A stretch of DNA of 64,000 nt from Castor canadensis (lineage: Eukaryota > Chordata > Mammalia > Rodentia > Castoridae), in contig NC_133390.1 of assembly GCF_047511655.1 (NCBI RefSeq), positions 126,719,583 to 126,783,582 on the forward strand. The letters run 5' to 3'. Both the position numbers and the translations under genes were made by a program. The notes under the pieces were generated by a model. That model saw only the letters and a program-made list of their open reading frames with translations. It did not search any database and was not told where the DNA came from. Below, one piece after another: positions 1-11,101 of this stretch; the first letter of the stretch is position 1; each line of letters starts with the position of its first letter.

Positions 1-1075
1 CCTGGCTGGGAGCACCCTATCTACCATGATGTATGCACCAGGCATGGCTACATGCATAGAAACATATGTACCCTCTGGCTTCTTCAGGCCTCTGAACAGT
101 TGTCATTGTCACAATGAAACTGCCCAACTCCTTGTCTTCCTGGATGCTCAACCCCCTTGGAAAAGGTGGCACACAGAAGGTCCACATCACTAGCACTGCC
201 ATCTCAGACAACCAGGAATGGGATCGGCAGACCAGCCACCTCCAAATTGCAAACCACATCACCTGTTCTCACTCACCTTGGTTCATGTGGCTTTTCTTAT
301 CACTGTACTGCAGCTTCTCCTGCCCTCCATGATTTTCATTAAATTTTGTAAACAAAGTGTATAAAGAATAACCAGCCCTCCTTGCACCTAAGCCACAATC
401 TTAAATTGTGTTTAAGATTTTCCTCTAAAGACACATACTATATATGTTTCCATAGCAGTATATTTAATTTTGCTTATTTGTGAACAGAAATGGGATCACA
501 CTATATGCATTCTCGTACAAGGTTTTTTTTGCCTTAATCATTGCAACTAGTCTATGAAACGAATGGCTACTCTGTCTACTCTAGGTCACATTAGATCAGG
601 TGATCAATAGACACTGCAGGTCTGTGCTGGGTAGATGTGGTCATGGACTAGTCAGCCAGGTGTAGTTGTAACATTTAGGAATCAGAGTTTCCAGATGAAG
701 TATTAAACTTCTAGGCAAAGGGTAAAAATAAATCATTTGGGAATAAATCTTTGCAACACATGTATACAAAATGCATGACTCCACATTATTTAATTTGACA
801 AAAGCACTTTGTACTACAAATGCAAAAGGAATAAAATTTGACTACTCTGTCTTTCCCATCATCCTTGCAGCTCTGCATTAGTGCAAATAATGGAGAGCAA
901 ACCATCAGAGGGGGCATGGAGAGACCAGGCTGCCTCACCCTCTCTCCTAAGTGAATGCCATAAGCAACAATGTAGAGTTGAAAACAAAATAACTGAATCC
1001 TCAGGGCATCAAGCTTACAACCTAGTATTTTTCTAGGTACTAGAGTATTTTCCTTCTTAGGTTCTCAATCTTGGT

Positions 1076-1195
1076 CCTTCCTTCCTTCCTTCGTTCGTTC
1101 GTTCCTTCCTTCCTTCCTTCCTTCCATCTATCCATCCATCTTGATTCTCCCTTCTTCCCTCCTTCCCTCCCTCCCTTCCTTTCTTTTTTTCCTTT
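1076..1195. repeat. TTCC microsatellite with TTCG variants
   Basis: Tandem CTTC units, interrupted by three TTCG units and an ATCC run, then a T/C-rich stretch. Confidence 0.9.
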
Positions 1196-1317
1196 TGATC
1201 TGCTTATGTAGCCCAGGCTGGCCTCCAATTGGAGATTCTCAGGCATCAGCCACCAAGATCTGGGATCTGTTCATTTTTTGCGATCACTTTTGAACTTCAA
1301 AAAATTCTGATGCCTGT

Positions 1318-1410
1318 GGGCTAGCAGAGTGAATCAAGTGATAGAGTGCCTCCAGGCCTGAGGCCCTGAGTTGAAACCCCAGTACCTACCAAAAAAAAAA
1401 AAAAAAAAAA
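1318..1410 (+). mobile_element. ID-like SINE, sense
   Basis: tRNA-like body with A-box-like and B-box-like (gagttgaaaccc) parts, ending in a 20-base A tail at 1391-1410. Confidence 0.85.
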
Positions 1411-1520
1411 CCTGATGCCTGTCTTGCCCCAGGAGATCCTGATGCAATTAATCTGGGGTGCCTGGGTTCCAGTGACTCCAAGGTGCAGCAGAGTTTGAGA
1501 ACCTCTGGTTTAAAGTACCG
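1411..1520 (+). mobile_element. hAT non-autonomous fragment (MER5A-like)
   Basis: The sequence around '...gttccagtgactccaaggtgcagcagagtttgagaacctctgg' matches the end of MER5A-type elements as I remember them. Confidence 0.5.
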
Positions 1521-1587
1521 TTGTCCTCCTTTGACAGCATCTAGACAGTGCCTGAGGAGGCTGATGCTCAGAATGAATGCTCTATTG

Positions 1588-1817
1588 GTTTTTATTTTAT
1601 TTATTTTTGTGGTACTGGGGTTTGAATTCCAGGCCTTACTCTTGCTAGACAGGGGCTTACCACTTGAATTACTCCACCAGTCTTGTTTTGTGTTGGATAT
1701 TTTCCGAGATAGAGTCTCGCAAACTATTTGCCAGGAGCTGGTCCTGTACTGCGATACTCCTGATCTCTGCCTCCAGAGTAGCTAGGATTAACAGGAGTGA
1801 GCCACCACTCTCGGCTA
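1588..1817 (-). mobile_element. B1-dID-type composite SINE, antisense
   Basis: T-rich start, then the reverse ID part (tactggggtttgaattcc) and the reverse B1-like part (ctgatctctgcctcc...agctaggatta...gagccacc). Confidence 0.85.
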
Positions 1818-2330
1818 AATATTCTATTGGTCAGGACAGAGAGAAGCATGGTCTTTGAACCACAGCCATAAATCAACCACAAATGGGCCATAGGGCCTTG
1901 GTAAAGGCCATAAGAGGGCAAATCCTTCCTTGTCAGTGGTGAGGGAGGCCCTCCTCACCTCCCCCGCTTTCAGGTTTCTATTTTGACTCTAGGTAGAAAA
2001 AGTTTCAACCCTGAAGTGCAGGTACTGCCCAGCCGAGGGTGGAAAGGTCTCAGAAGAAGCTCATGGATGCCTGACTGTGTCTTGTTTGTGCGTGTGAGAC
2101 AGGTGTGAGCATCGAGATCTGGCCCAAGTCTGAGTGACTTCAGAATCAACCTAAGCCTCTCTGGGCTCCACATTGCAGCCCCTCCCGCGCAGGGAAAAGG
2201 AGGTGTGTAGAAGCCCAGTGCGGGCTGGGTCAGGCCTGCTCTGCGGGGAGGAGGGTCTCCAAGCACGCTTCGGCCTGCACGTGGCGCGCCGGGAGCTGCT
2301 GTCCCGGGGCGCGCACAGGCAGGGGTGTGG

Positions 2331-2350
2331 ACTACATGTCCCGACATGCC
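2331..2350 (+). promoter_or_regulatory. ZNF143/THAP11 (SBS-type) motif
   Basis: ACTACATGTCCCGACATGCC closely follows the extended Staf/ZNF143 binding consensus (ACTACAnnTCCCrrcATGC) used with THAP11 at CpG-island promoters. It lies about 260 bp upstream of the start codon, inside the island. That it is bound is an inference from the match and position. Confidence 0.7.
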
Positions 2351-2425
2351 TCGGGCAGGAGCGGGGCGCACAGGAGCGGCCCGGGAGGCCGGCCAGGCTA
2401 AGCCTGCGCAGTGGTTCTTGGGAGT

Positions 2426-2436
2426 GGCGGGGCGGG
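2426..2436 (+). promoter_or_regulatory. GC boxes (SP/KLF type)
   Basis: GGCGGGGCGGG gives two overlapping GC-box cores within the CpG island. A further GGGCGGGG lies at 2510-2517. Confidence 0.55.
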
Positions 2437-2489
2437 TCCTCCTGGCTGTCAGCTGTGGCCCCCGGCGCCCGGGTAGGGTGGCCGTGGCC

Positions 2490-2494
2490 ATTGG
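2490..2494 (-). promoter_or_regulatory. Inverted CCAAT box (NF-Y type)
   Basis: ATTGG on the + strand reads CCAAT on the other strand, within the context GGCCATTGGCC. It sits 116 bp upstream of the ATG, between two GC boxes, a usual place for an NF-Y site if transcription starts at about 2550. Confidence 0.45.
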
Positions 2495-2609
2495 CCGAAA
2501 GGCGGTCAAGGGCGGGGTCGCCGGGAGCCGCTGCGAGCTGGGCTGAGCTGGTGGAGGCCGGCAGCCAGCCGGAGAGGCAAGGTCTGGGTTGCAGAGTTCC
2601 GGCCCGGCC

Positions 2610-2656
2610 ATGGCAGTGGCGCCCCTGAAAGTGTGCATCGTGGGCTCGGGGAACTG
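2610..2656 (+). CDS. GPD1L: GPD1L exon 1 (coding part)
   Basis: Codes residues 1-15 plus two bases of W16: MAVAPLKVCIVGSGNW. The start is chosen because the ATG has a strong Kozak context (gccATGG), lies in the CpG island and gives the family N-terminus. It holds the first beta strand and the first part of the GxGxxG NAD-binding loop, which is split from its last glycine by intron 1 (donor gtgagc at 2657). Human GPD1L has alanine at position 3, from memory; here it is valine. The 5' UTR lies directly upstream, with no upstream in-frame extension that looks coding. Confidence 0.96.
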
Positions 2657-3239
2657 GTGAGCTGCGGCAGGAGGGCGCTGCGGGCTCCGCCTCCAGGAAG
2701 CCCTGCACGGAGGGCGAGGGCTGCGCGCCCCCGCCGCGGCGTGGGCACTGGGCACCGCGTGCAGGGAGGCGGGGCGGGTGACCTCGCGGCCAGGCTGGGT
2801 ACCGCTCGCCGGAGAGGCCGCGCCGAGGTACGCTCCCCGAGCCGCCGGGCCTGCGTGCCCGCCGGGAACGAGCGGAGAGGGCAGCGCGCGCCCACTGGCA
2901 CCTGTCTGTGCTGTCGTAACCAACCGCGTGGCGAGCCGTCACCTGCTCGCCACGCCAGGATGTTTTGCACAACATGCGGAGGGCGTTCTCCCCGGTGGAT
3001 TGCGAGGATCGAGGAACTGACGGAGGCTGAAGCATTTTTAGTGTAGTTTTGGTGTTGGGAACACCGAGGCACAGAAGGCTAAAAAGGACTCTTGCTACCC
3101 CAGGTCTCGGGCAGGGCATGTGCTGACCTTTAAGGTTGTATCAGGAAGCAAATCCAAGTTCCAAAGGGCCTTCCTTCCAGGGACGTTGAGAATTCTCTGG
3201 GAAGGTGTTTGCAAGGCTTTGCGTCGCCGCTGGGCTTTA

Positions 3240-3325
3240 TTTGACTGTAACATTTATAAGGCACTTTGTGCCAGGCTCTCTTCCAAGCACTTTACAAATG
3301 TCAGATCTTTTAGTACCCTTTATCA
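3240..3325 (+). repeat. MIR fragment
   Basis: 'gcactttgtgccaggctctcttccaagcactttac' matches the conserved MIR core. Confidence 0.6.
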
Positions 3326-3541
3326 GACTTACACGGGGGATTCGGTCGTGCATTTGGGTGAATGGAGCGCAGTGGAGAGAGAAGGCGGGGAATAGCAGTG
3401 GCATTTTCAAGTTCTTTTCCACTGCGGTGAACTCTTTTCGCACAGCCCAGGGAGCGGTATAGTATAGTTAAGGGCGATGTTAGACTTTCAACGTTTCTGT
3501 TCACGTGTAGCCTGCTTCTGTGCTGACTCCAGCTTCTAGGG

Positions 3542-3647
3542 CTTTTTTTTTTTTTTTTTTTTTTTTTTTTGGTGGTACTGGCGTTCGAACTCAGAACTCC
3601 ATGCTTGCTAGGCAGGCGCTCTACCACTTGAGCCAGTCCACCAGCAG
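3542..3647 (-). mobile_element. ID-like SINE with long T tract
   Basis: About 30 T's (reverse A tail) followed by a near-complete reverse ID body. The long uninterrupted tail suggests a young insertion. Confidence 0.85.
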
Positions 3648-3855
3648 GAGTTCCTATGAGGTCATTGGTCTTAGTCTCAGTCCTTGGGGGAAACTTTGCC
3701 TGGCTCTCCACTTCCCACCCCAGCAAGGCCAGCGACCTCTCCTACCGCTCCTATTTCGGACCGCTATCATGCATTGGTGTAATTTACGTTATTATCTGGC
3801 TCCACTTTTCACATGTTTGTCCCTCTCTCCATGATGGAGAACCCAAGGTTACTGT

Positions 3856-4324
3856 AGTTTGACCTCAGGGCCTCCGACTTAATAGGTAGGCTCTACTACT
3901 TGAGCCACACCCCCGGACCGCCACCCAACTCTTTTTGGGGACAGGGTTTGAACTCAGGGCTTTGCACTTGCAAAGCAGGCACTTGAGCCACACCTTCAGT
4001 CCATTTTGCTCTGGTTACTTTGAAGGTGGTGGGGGGGAGGGGTCTTGCAAACTCTTTGCCCAGGCTGGCCTTGAACCTTGATCTTCTCAATCTCAACCTC
4101 CCAAATATGTAAGCCACCCAACTCTTTATTTTATTTTTTATTTTTTGTGGTACTAGGGTTTGAACTTGGGGCCTACACCTTGAGGCACTCCACCAGCTCT
4201 TTTATTTTTTTGTAATGGGTTTTTTCAAGATAGGGTCTCATGAACTATTTGCTCCAGCTGGCTTCAAATTGAGATCCTCCTGATCTATGCCTCCCAGGAG
4301 TGGCTAGGAGCCACTGGCGCCCAG
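3856..4324 (-). mobile_element. Cluster of two to three antisense composite SINEs
   Basis: A reverse ID fragment (3856-3915) is followed by a composite at 3930-4112 and another at 4130-4324, each with the 'ttgaactcagggc' and 'gggtct...aactatttg' blocks. Confidence 0.8.
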
Positions 4325-4402
4325 CTCCAACTCTTGAAACCAACATTTACCCTGGTGCCTGGAATGTGCTAGTAAGTAAACGTTAAATGAACACTTGAAG
4401 GG

Positions 4403-4491
4403 TGTTTTTTTCCCCATTGTGCTGAGTCGTCAACCCAGGATCCTTTGCATGCTAAGAACATGCTCTACCAGTGAACTACACCCCCAGCCCC
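4403..4491 (-). mobile_element. ID-like SINE, divergent
   Basis: Reverse tRNA-like body 'gctaagaacatgctctaccagtgaactacacccccagcccc', a subtype closer to the squirrel ID form. Confidence 0.7.
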
Positions 4492-5007
4492 AATCTAATT
4501 TTTTAAACTATATTTGATTAGATAATGTATTCCCGTTGTATGTGTGTATGTGCACACCTGCAGTGCTGGGGATGGAACCTGCAAGCACTCCACCTCTGAC
4601 GTTGTACCGCTTCCCAGCCCAACACTCACATGTTTTAAAAACCAAAAGGTACCAGAAAATACAGTGAACCATCTCCCATCCACATTTGTCCCCAGAGGCT
4701 GTCCCATCTGAAGGAATACCAGTGTTACTGATCTTTTCTGTCCTTTCTGGGAGAATTCCATGAGATCCAAATGAATGTTTTCATGTGTTCATGTTTCTCT
4801 CTACCCTGCAAAATACAAGGGTACTGTTTCAACCAGCAACAGAATGTCTACACAACATCTAATAACAGAGTTGGTACCTGTCCATTGCAGAGCTTTATTT
4901 GCACCTTCAGCTTGGCTTTGCCAGTTTGATCTCAAGGTCTCTCCAGTGAGATGTGAATTGTCACTGGAAAAGCATCCTATTAGCACATGTTCTCTCTCTT
5001 TCTTCTT

Positions 5008-5071
5008 GCAGTACTGGGGATTGAACTCAGCCTCTAGCTTGTTCTACCACTTGAGCCACACCCCAGTCCAG
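5008..5071 (-). mobile_element. ID-like SINE, short
   Basis: Reverse body with an internal deletion of the loop region. Confidence 0.75.
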
Positions 5072-5700
5072 CACATGTTGTCTTAGCATTAGTTTCCTCT
5101 TCTATAAAGTTCCACAGACAATAGTCCCTGTTCCTAATTTGTGAGGGGCTGGTAAAAGCCACACAGCTTTGCCATGATGGATGGGCCTGAGCAACAGCAA
5201 AGAAGTGAACCTCCCATACCCTCCACGGAGACTTGGCTGCCAGCCCTTGGCGTCTTTATTCTGATATACTTGATTGTTTTCTTGGCCCACTCCAGCCCAG
5301 GAAATGGAGTAGAACTTGGCCAGTGACACGGAAGCACAGCTATTGAGAAATGTGCTCATGGTTTGGGCTGGCTGCCTGACTCCATTAACTATGGATCGGA
5401 CAAGAACAATAGTTGGCTTTTCTGCTACTGCCTTGGGTACAGAGCCACTCCAGTCTTAGAGAAAGGATCATGACCTCCCCAGAGAGGTTCAGGCACTAAG
5501 GAACTGAAAACGACATGGAGAGGCTCAAAGGAGGTGTGGTGTGTCCAGCTCTGATTCAGTAAACATTCCAGTGTTTGCCTCAGGTAGGTACTTTGCAAGG
5601 ATAAAGACACCTGGACACAGTCCCTGCTCTTGGGTAACTTATCTTCAGGTCTGAGATAAATAAGGGTTAGGAAGATAAGGTCAAAAGAGATACAAAGTGG

Positions 5701-6040
5701 GCTGGTCCAGGTGGGTCACACCTGCAATCCCAGCTACTTAGGAGGCAGAAAATTTATGGAGATCATGATTGAAGGCCAGCCCCAACAAAAGGTTAGCAAG
5801 ACTCCATCTCAAACAATAAATAAGCTGTGTTGGGTATGCTTGTCACTGCAGCTACGTGAGAAGTTTGTATAGGAGGACCTTGGTCCAGTCCAGCCCAGGG
5901 CAAAAAAACTGTGAGACCCTATCCAAAAAATAACTAGAGCTAAAAAGGGCTGGGGGAGTGTCAAAGTGGGGGAGTGCCTGTCTGACAAGCAAAAGTGACC
6001 TGAGTTCAAACTCTAGTCACATCAAAAAACAAAAAAAAAA
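5701..6040 (+). mobile_element. Composite SINE, sense, extended
   Basis: B1-like part, a second B1-like unit and an ID-like part with A tail at 6025-6040. The order is the dimeric form of the family. Confidence 0.8.
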
Positions 6041-6083
6041 GGAGGAATGGAGCATCTATCACTAACATAAGGGTTGTATTTTA

Positions 6084-6282
6084 TTTATTTGTTTATTTTT
6101 CAGTACTGGGGCTTGAATTCAGGGCCTACACTTTAAGCCACTCCACCAGCCCTTTTTGGAGGATTTTTTCAAGATAGGGTCTCGAAGACTATTTGTGTGG
6201 GCTAGCTTTGAACCTCAATCCTCTTGATCTCTGCCTTCTGATTAGCTAGGATTACAGGTGTGAGCCACTAGTGCCCAGCTGA
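6084..6282 (-). mobile_element. Composite SINE with target-site duplication
   Basis: Complete antisense B1-dID-type element flanked by the perfect 12-bp repeat ggttgtatttta (6072-6083 and 6283-6294). Confidence 0.9.
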
Positions 6283-6880
6283 GGTTGTATTTTAAATAGT
6301 GTTTCTTAAACAGTGTGTGGCCCAAAGACTACTTCCCACCAGAATTAGCACTGCAGCCAGGCTTGCTGAATCCCATTCCCTGAGGACAAGACAAATTTTT
6401 CCCTAAGGGACTTTAGCCTTTTGGTAATTTTAAAACAGATCACTAGGAGCTGAACTCACCCTTCCAGAAGTGGTCCTCCCTTCAGGAATATAAAGTTGCT
6501 TAAGCAATATTTACACTTGCCATTTTGAAGTAGTTTAAAATAAAGATGTCGTCACGTACGTGCTCATAAGTAAAGGACAAACTATAATCCTCCCTGGAGG
6601 TCTTCAGTGGCAGTGAATTCAGCTGCTTTGCCAGGGAGCTTCAATCAGGAAGGACCTGGCTGGGAGACTAAAATGGGCCTTGTTACTGTACCCTTGACCT
6701 GCCTTTGGGGGAACTTCCTTCCCTCTAGAGTGGTTAGAGAGAGAGGCTGCTGCCTGACACTGGGGTTTAGGGAGAGGTACCTGACTTTGTTGTCTTGTGA
6801 CTTGTAACTTAAAAAAAAAAAAAAAAAAACCAAAAGCTTCCCAGGTTTTTCCAAAGATGTAACAAAGTTTCTTTACCTTT

Positions 6881-7188
6881 TTTTTTTCTGTACTAGGGCT
6901 TAAAGTCAGGGCCTCAGGCTTGCTAGGCAGGCATTCTACCACTTGAGCCACTCTACCATTTCTTTTTTGTACTGAGTATTTTCGAGTAGGGTCTTTCTGT
7001 TTGTCTTGGAGCCAAAATTCTCCTGATCTCTGCCTCCTGATTAGCTAGGATTATAGCTATGAGCCACAGGCTCCGGTCTGTGTTGGGTATTTTTAAGATA
7101 GGGTCACGCTTTTGTTGCCTGGTCTGGCCTCCTGATCCTGTTTCCCAAGTAGCTAGGATTACAGTTGTAAACCACTAGCGTCTCACTA
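6881..7188 (-). mobile_element. Composite SINE plus extra B1-like unit
   Basis: Reverse ID part at 6890-6960, B1-like part to about 7075, then a further B1-like unit to 7188. Confidence 0.75.
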
Positions 7189-7266
7189 CAGCCAGACTTC
7201 TGTGATACAAAGCATATGTCTAAAAACACATCCTGGTACTCCTTTGGAGGAAGATAAAAGGAGGAG

Positions 7267-7440
7267 GTTGGGTTTCTGTCCTGGTTGTCAGCAGTCAGAC
7301 CTTAGGCAAACTGTTTAATCAGTGAATCATTGCGTATGATACTGGTGCCTGCTTTATGGGATTGCGGTTAAGATTACCTGAGATGATCCGAGGAGAATGC
7401 ATGGCACCTAGTACTCAGTAAGTGTCAGCTGCTATTAGTT
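7267..7440 (+). repeat. MIR
   Basis: 'gaccttaggcaaactgtttaatc' followed by 'gagatgatccgaggagaatgcatggcacctagtactcagtaagtg' is the MIR core and 3' part. Confidence 0.65.
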
Positions 7441-8150
7441 ATTATCATTTGTATTAGTTTCATCATCTTTGAACAAAGCCATCACTAAGTTACAAAGAGG
7501 GCTGGGTTGGAGTTTGGCCAAGAAATTGAGGCAGAGAATGGGAAAGAAAGCAAAAGATAATGACTGATTCTCAGATGACAGTTTTCTTAGGAGTTGCTGT
7601 CTCTTTCCCTTGGCATTTTCCCTAACTCTGAAGGTCAGGGGCAGTCTCAGCTCACTTTGCTCTGATGCCTGAAGTGGGGGTGGGTGGGCTTTGGCTCTAC
7701 AGGAACTTGCTGAGTATGGTACCCAGCTCCTCACCCATCTCTTTGTGCCCTTTGTCTGCTGCTCAGTTCCTGTCCTGATACTTGCTACAAGGAGAGCTGA
7801 GATACAGTCTGAATGATTATCATTTAGCAATTTTATGGTCAGAAATGATCCTGTCCCTGTTGGGGGCTGCACTGACACCCTCTGCTGTGGTAGCTGGAGG
7901 AAGCCTTTGGTGATGGGTTGAGTTTGAGCTGAGCTGAGAGAAGATTCACCATTCCCTCCTTGAGCAGTGATGCTTAAACCTGTGTCCACCACCCCGTACA
8001 CAAACCTGCTAGTATCAGTACCACAGAGCTACTCTAACAAGTCTAAATTTTCCTCAGAAGCCCTCATCTTCTCCATCTTTCTCTTCTACTTCCTGTCTCC
8101 CTTAGGAGGGGTAGTAGTAATAATTACCACCCAGTGTGTGCTATCTGGAT

Positions 8151-8239
8151 TTTTTTTTTTTGGCAGTACTGGGGTTTGAACTCAGGGCCTCACACTTGCT
8201 TGGTAGGTGCTCTGCCACTTGAGCCACACCCCCAGTCCT
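8151..8239 (-). mobile_element. ID-like SINE
   Basis: T tract and full reverse ID body. Confidence 0.85.
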
Positions 8240-8387
8240 AAACTTCATACTAAACCCGTGCAGGGAGATGACATAACTAAGATTAAGAGTGAATCTGCTC
8301 AAGCTCAGCAAGCGAAGGTGAAGTTCAAATCCAGATTCTTTTCACTCCAATACATTCTCATTATTTTCAGTGAGAAACAAAATCAAG

Positions 8388-8527
8388 TTGAGCCTGGTGG
8401 CACATACCTTAATCCTAGCACTGAGGAGGTTGGGCGGGAGGAACGTAGGTTTTGAGGCCAACCTGGGCTATATAGTGAGACTTGGCCTCAAAAAAAAAGC
8501 AAAACAAAAACAAACAACAAAAAAAGG
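8388..8527 (+). mobile_element. B1-like SINE, sense
   Basis: 'gagcctggtggcacatacc...aatcctagcactgaggaggt' is the 7SL-derived head, followed by an A-rich tail. Confidence 0.8.
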
Positions 8528-8664
8528 AGAAGGAAATCTCATTAGGCCTTAAAAATCATCATGTTCAATTTCCCTCCAAAGCTGGTACCCCTTCTCCTGC
8601 AGATATTCAATCATAGTATAATGCTTGGGGAACTGACCTTAAAACTGGTTTTAGAAAGTATTTT

Positions 8665-9013
8665 TTGCAGGCATTCTACCACTTGAGCCACTCTGCCAGC
8701 CCTCTCTCCTTTTTTTGAGGGTCTTGCTATGTTTGGATTTGAACTCCTGCCTCTGCCTACCAATTGTAGTGCTGAGATTATAGATGTATGCTACCATGCC
8801 ATACATGAGGCTTTTTTGAGTAGAGTTATCAACAACAGATGATTCATAAATGAAACACAATAAAAATGATTTTTACTTTGTTTTTTAATTTTATTTTTGA
8901 AACAAGGTCTTGTTATGTAGCACAGGATAGCCTCAAATTTGAGATCCTCCTGCCTTAGCTTCTTAAGTGCTGTAATTACAGTGCTGGGATTACAGCTACC
9001 CCACCAAATGATG
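8665..9013 (-). mobile_element. Two antisense SINEs
   Basis: An ID plus B1-like unit at 8665-8815 and a B1-like unit at 8880-9013. Confidence 0.7.
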
Positions 9014-9420
9014 TCATACCTGACATCAAAATGATTTTTAGGAAAGCAAAGAAAGAATAAAAATTTAATTTGTTCCAAATTAAAGAACAGATATTTTCCC
9101 ATTAGGACAATTTATCTGAGTCTATAAGCAGAAAGGGGCATAATTGTTAGAAAAATCTTTTTTTTCCACTCACTTTTGCCTTTCATCTGTTAATCCTAGC
9201 AATGCCCGAGTGAGTTACTCTTTTCATAAGACATGCACCTTTGGCTAGAAAGGTCACATGCTCATTAAATCTTACATAGATAAGACCAAGCCAAGTAGCA
9301 CCCAAGTCCCTCAAGGTTGGAAGTGGGCAATGGTTTCTGCCCCCTCCCCCTATCCACCAGATCACTCCCACTCTGTGATGTCCCAAAGTCTTCTGGGCTC
9401 TCTTAAGGTTGTGCTGGTGG

Positions 9421-9461
9421 TTCTTTCTTTCTTTCTTTCTTTCCTTCCTTTTTTCTTTCTT

Positions 9462-9504
<43 letters not shown>

Positions 9505-9637
9505 TCCTTCCTTCCTTCCCTCCTGCCCTCTCTTTCTTCCCTCCCTCCCTCTTCTCTCCCTTTCTTTCTTCCCTCCCTCCCCCTTTCTTTTCCTTCCTTC
9601 CTTCCTTCCTTCCCTCCTCCCTCTCTCTTTTTCTTTT
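9421..9637. repeat. 217-bp polypyrimidine microsatellite
   Basis: Consecutive TTTC, TC and TTCC arrays with almost no purine on the + strand. It abuts an antisense ID SINE body (9645-9715), so it probably grew from that SINE's tail. Confidence 0.95.
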
Positions 9638-9644
9638 GTGTCTG

Positions 9645-9715
9645 CTCTGGGATTTGAACTCAGAGCCTCACATCTGCTAGGCAAGTGCCCTACCACTTGA
9701 GCCATGCCCCAGTCC
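9645..9715 (-). mobile_element. ID-like SINE
   Basis: Reverse ID body adjoining the pyrimidine array. Confidence 0.8.
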
Positions 9716-10254
9716 ACCTGTCATTTTACTTTGGGGCTCAGTTTCTTCTATACCTGGGAGTTGGATCTGAATCAATTATTATTGCTGCCTAGCAGCAGTT
9801 GAACTGAGTAGCTCGAAACAGCAATCATTAGTGAGCCAATGATTCTGGGGGCCAAAATGTGGGCTGACTAACCAGGCCAGGTGTTCTGCTGGTCTAGCCT
9901 GGGCTTATTCATATAGCTATGGTCAGCTGGGGGTGGGGAGGCTGGGACACTTGGTCCTAGATGGCCTCCTTCACATGTCTGGCAGTGGACAGGCTTCAGC
10001 CAGGGTAACAGGAGTGACCCAGGCCACCTGTCTCAGCAGGCTAGCTTGGGCCTCTCTACATGATAGCTAAGTTTCAACATATGTCAGAGAAGACAAAATG
10101 AGCACTTTTAAAGCCTCTGCTTGAAGTAGGCCAGGGGCTTTCCAACCTGTGATTTCAGGAGATTCACTCTCCTAAATCAGTGGCTTTAAAAATTTTTTGA
10201 CTTAAAAAAGAAAGAGAGAGAGAGGAAAAGAAAAGAAAAACAAACAAAAAAGTA

Positions 10255-10449
10255 TCCTTTTTTTGTGGTACTGGGATTTGAACTCAGGGCCTACGCCTTG
10301 AGCTACTCCATTAACCCTTTTTACGTGAAGGGTTTTTTCAAGACAGGGTCCACGAACTATTTGCTGGGGCTGGCTTTGAACTGTGATCCTCCTGATCTCT
10401 GCCTCCTGAGTAGCTAGGATTATAGGTGTGAGCCACCAGTGGCCGGCTC
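10255..10449 (-). mobile_element. Composite SINE, antisense
   Basis: Reverse ID part then reverse B1-like part ending ggccggct. Confidence 0.85.
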
Positions 10450-10989
10450 AAAAAAGTTTTTCTGACTTACAGCTAAGGGCCGTAGGATTTATGTTATAAC
10501 CCAGGATACTTCACATACAAACGGAAACAAATGTTTCCCATAGGAACTGTTACTGCAGGGGATGAACACCCATATTTTCATTTCCTCTCTGCTTCAGTAA
10601 TTTTAGTACCTGCATAACCCTTAGTTTGAGAAACACCAGCCTAGGTAGTAAAACTGTTCCTCATTCTCAAGGTTTCAGCCACAGGCTTCCCCAGGTGCCT
10701 GTGTATGTCCCAAGAAACCTGTGTCCTCAACCATTTCCTTGTCTCTACCTGGCTTTCCCTGTGCTGAGAAAAGGAAGTAGCTCGCACAGTTTAAAGCCAG
10801 AGACACCAAGTGTCTAGAACTTGCATCTGCCCATTCTTAGAGGAGAACTTTGACCTAACATTCTGAACGCTGGCTGTCCGCACAGAACTACCCCCTGGAT
10901 GAAGTGAGTCTGAAAGTATCTTCAAGCAGCTAAACCCCTTTCTTGTACCATTAGATTGAACCTTTGTAACTTGGGTTTCTGTTTGTTTG

Positions 10990-11101
10990 TGTTTCTTATT
11001 TTTTGAGTCATTGTGTAGCCCAGGCTGGCCTTGAACTTGAGATCTTCCTTCCTCAGCCTACTGAGTGCTAGGATTACAGGTGTGAACCACACACTCAGCT
11101 C
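10990..11101 (-). mobile_element. B1-like SINE, antisense
   Basis: 'gagtcattgtgtagcccaggctggccttgaacttgagatcttcc' and 'gtgctaggattacaggtgtgaaccac' are reverse B1. Confidence 0.8.

Larger units (their letters stand above)
1..2164. other. Upstream intergenic region
   Basis: No gene is supported. About 440-570 resembles an old L1 3' end on the - strand. A TTCC microsatellite, two SINEs and an hAT (MER5A-like) fragment occupy 1076-1817. In 1-440, 580-1030 and 1830-2160 I recognise nothing. Confidence 0.6.
2165..2960. promoter_or_regulatory. GPD1L: CpG island promoter of GPD1L
   Basis: This block is strikingly G+C-rich and dense in CpG compared with the AT-rich, CpG-poor sequence on both sides. 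It spans the inferred start region and coding exon 1. No TATA box is visible near the inferred start. GC boxes lie at 2426-2436 and 2510-2517, and an inverted CCAAT box (ATTGG) at 2490-2494. This is the pattern of a broad housekeeping-type promoter. The transcription start itself cannot be fixed from sequence; I expect it between roughly 2430 and 2580. Confidence 0.85.

Noticed and set aside
2173-3046. + strand open frames of 151 and 137 codons around exon 1
   Set aside because: Out of frame with the GPD1L start, compositionally driven by the CpG island, and without recognisable protein features. A short upstream ORF role cannot be judged without the start site.
1970-3119. Long - strand open frames (317 and 322 codons) across the CpG island
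   Set aside because: Stop codons are rare in G+C-rich DNA. The translations are low-complexity Pro/Arg/Ala/Ser-rich with no domain, and they overlap the GPD1L promoter and exon 1 in shadow frames.
4021-4050. G-quadruplex candidate (ggtggtgggggggaggggt)
   Set aside because: Short, inside a degenerate SINE, and without four well-spaced G runs beyond low complexity.
7435-8001. 188-codon - strand frame in intron 1
   Set aside because: No recognisable domain or family and no splice or promoter context. The DNA is ordinary intronic sequence partly from a MIR; probably chance.
9403-9717. Arg/Glu/Lys-rich or Ser/Phe/Leu-rich proteins from the pyrimidine tract
   Set aside because: Pure translation of a microsatellite.
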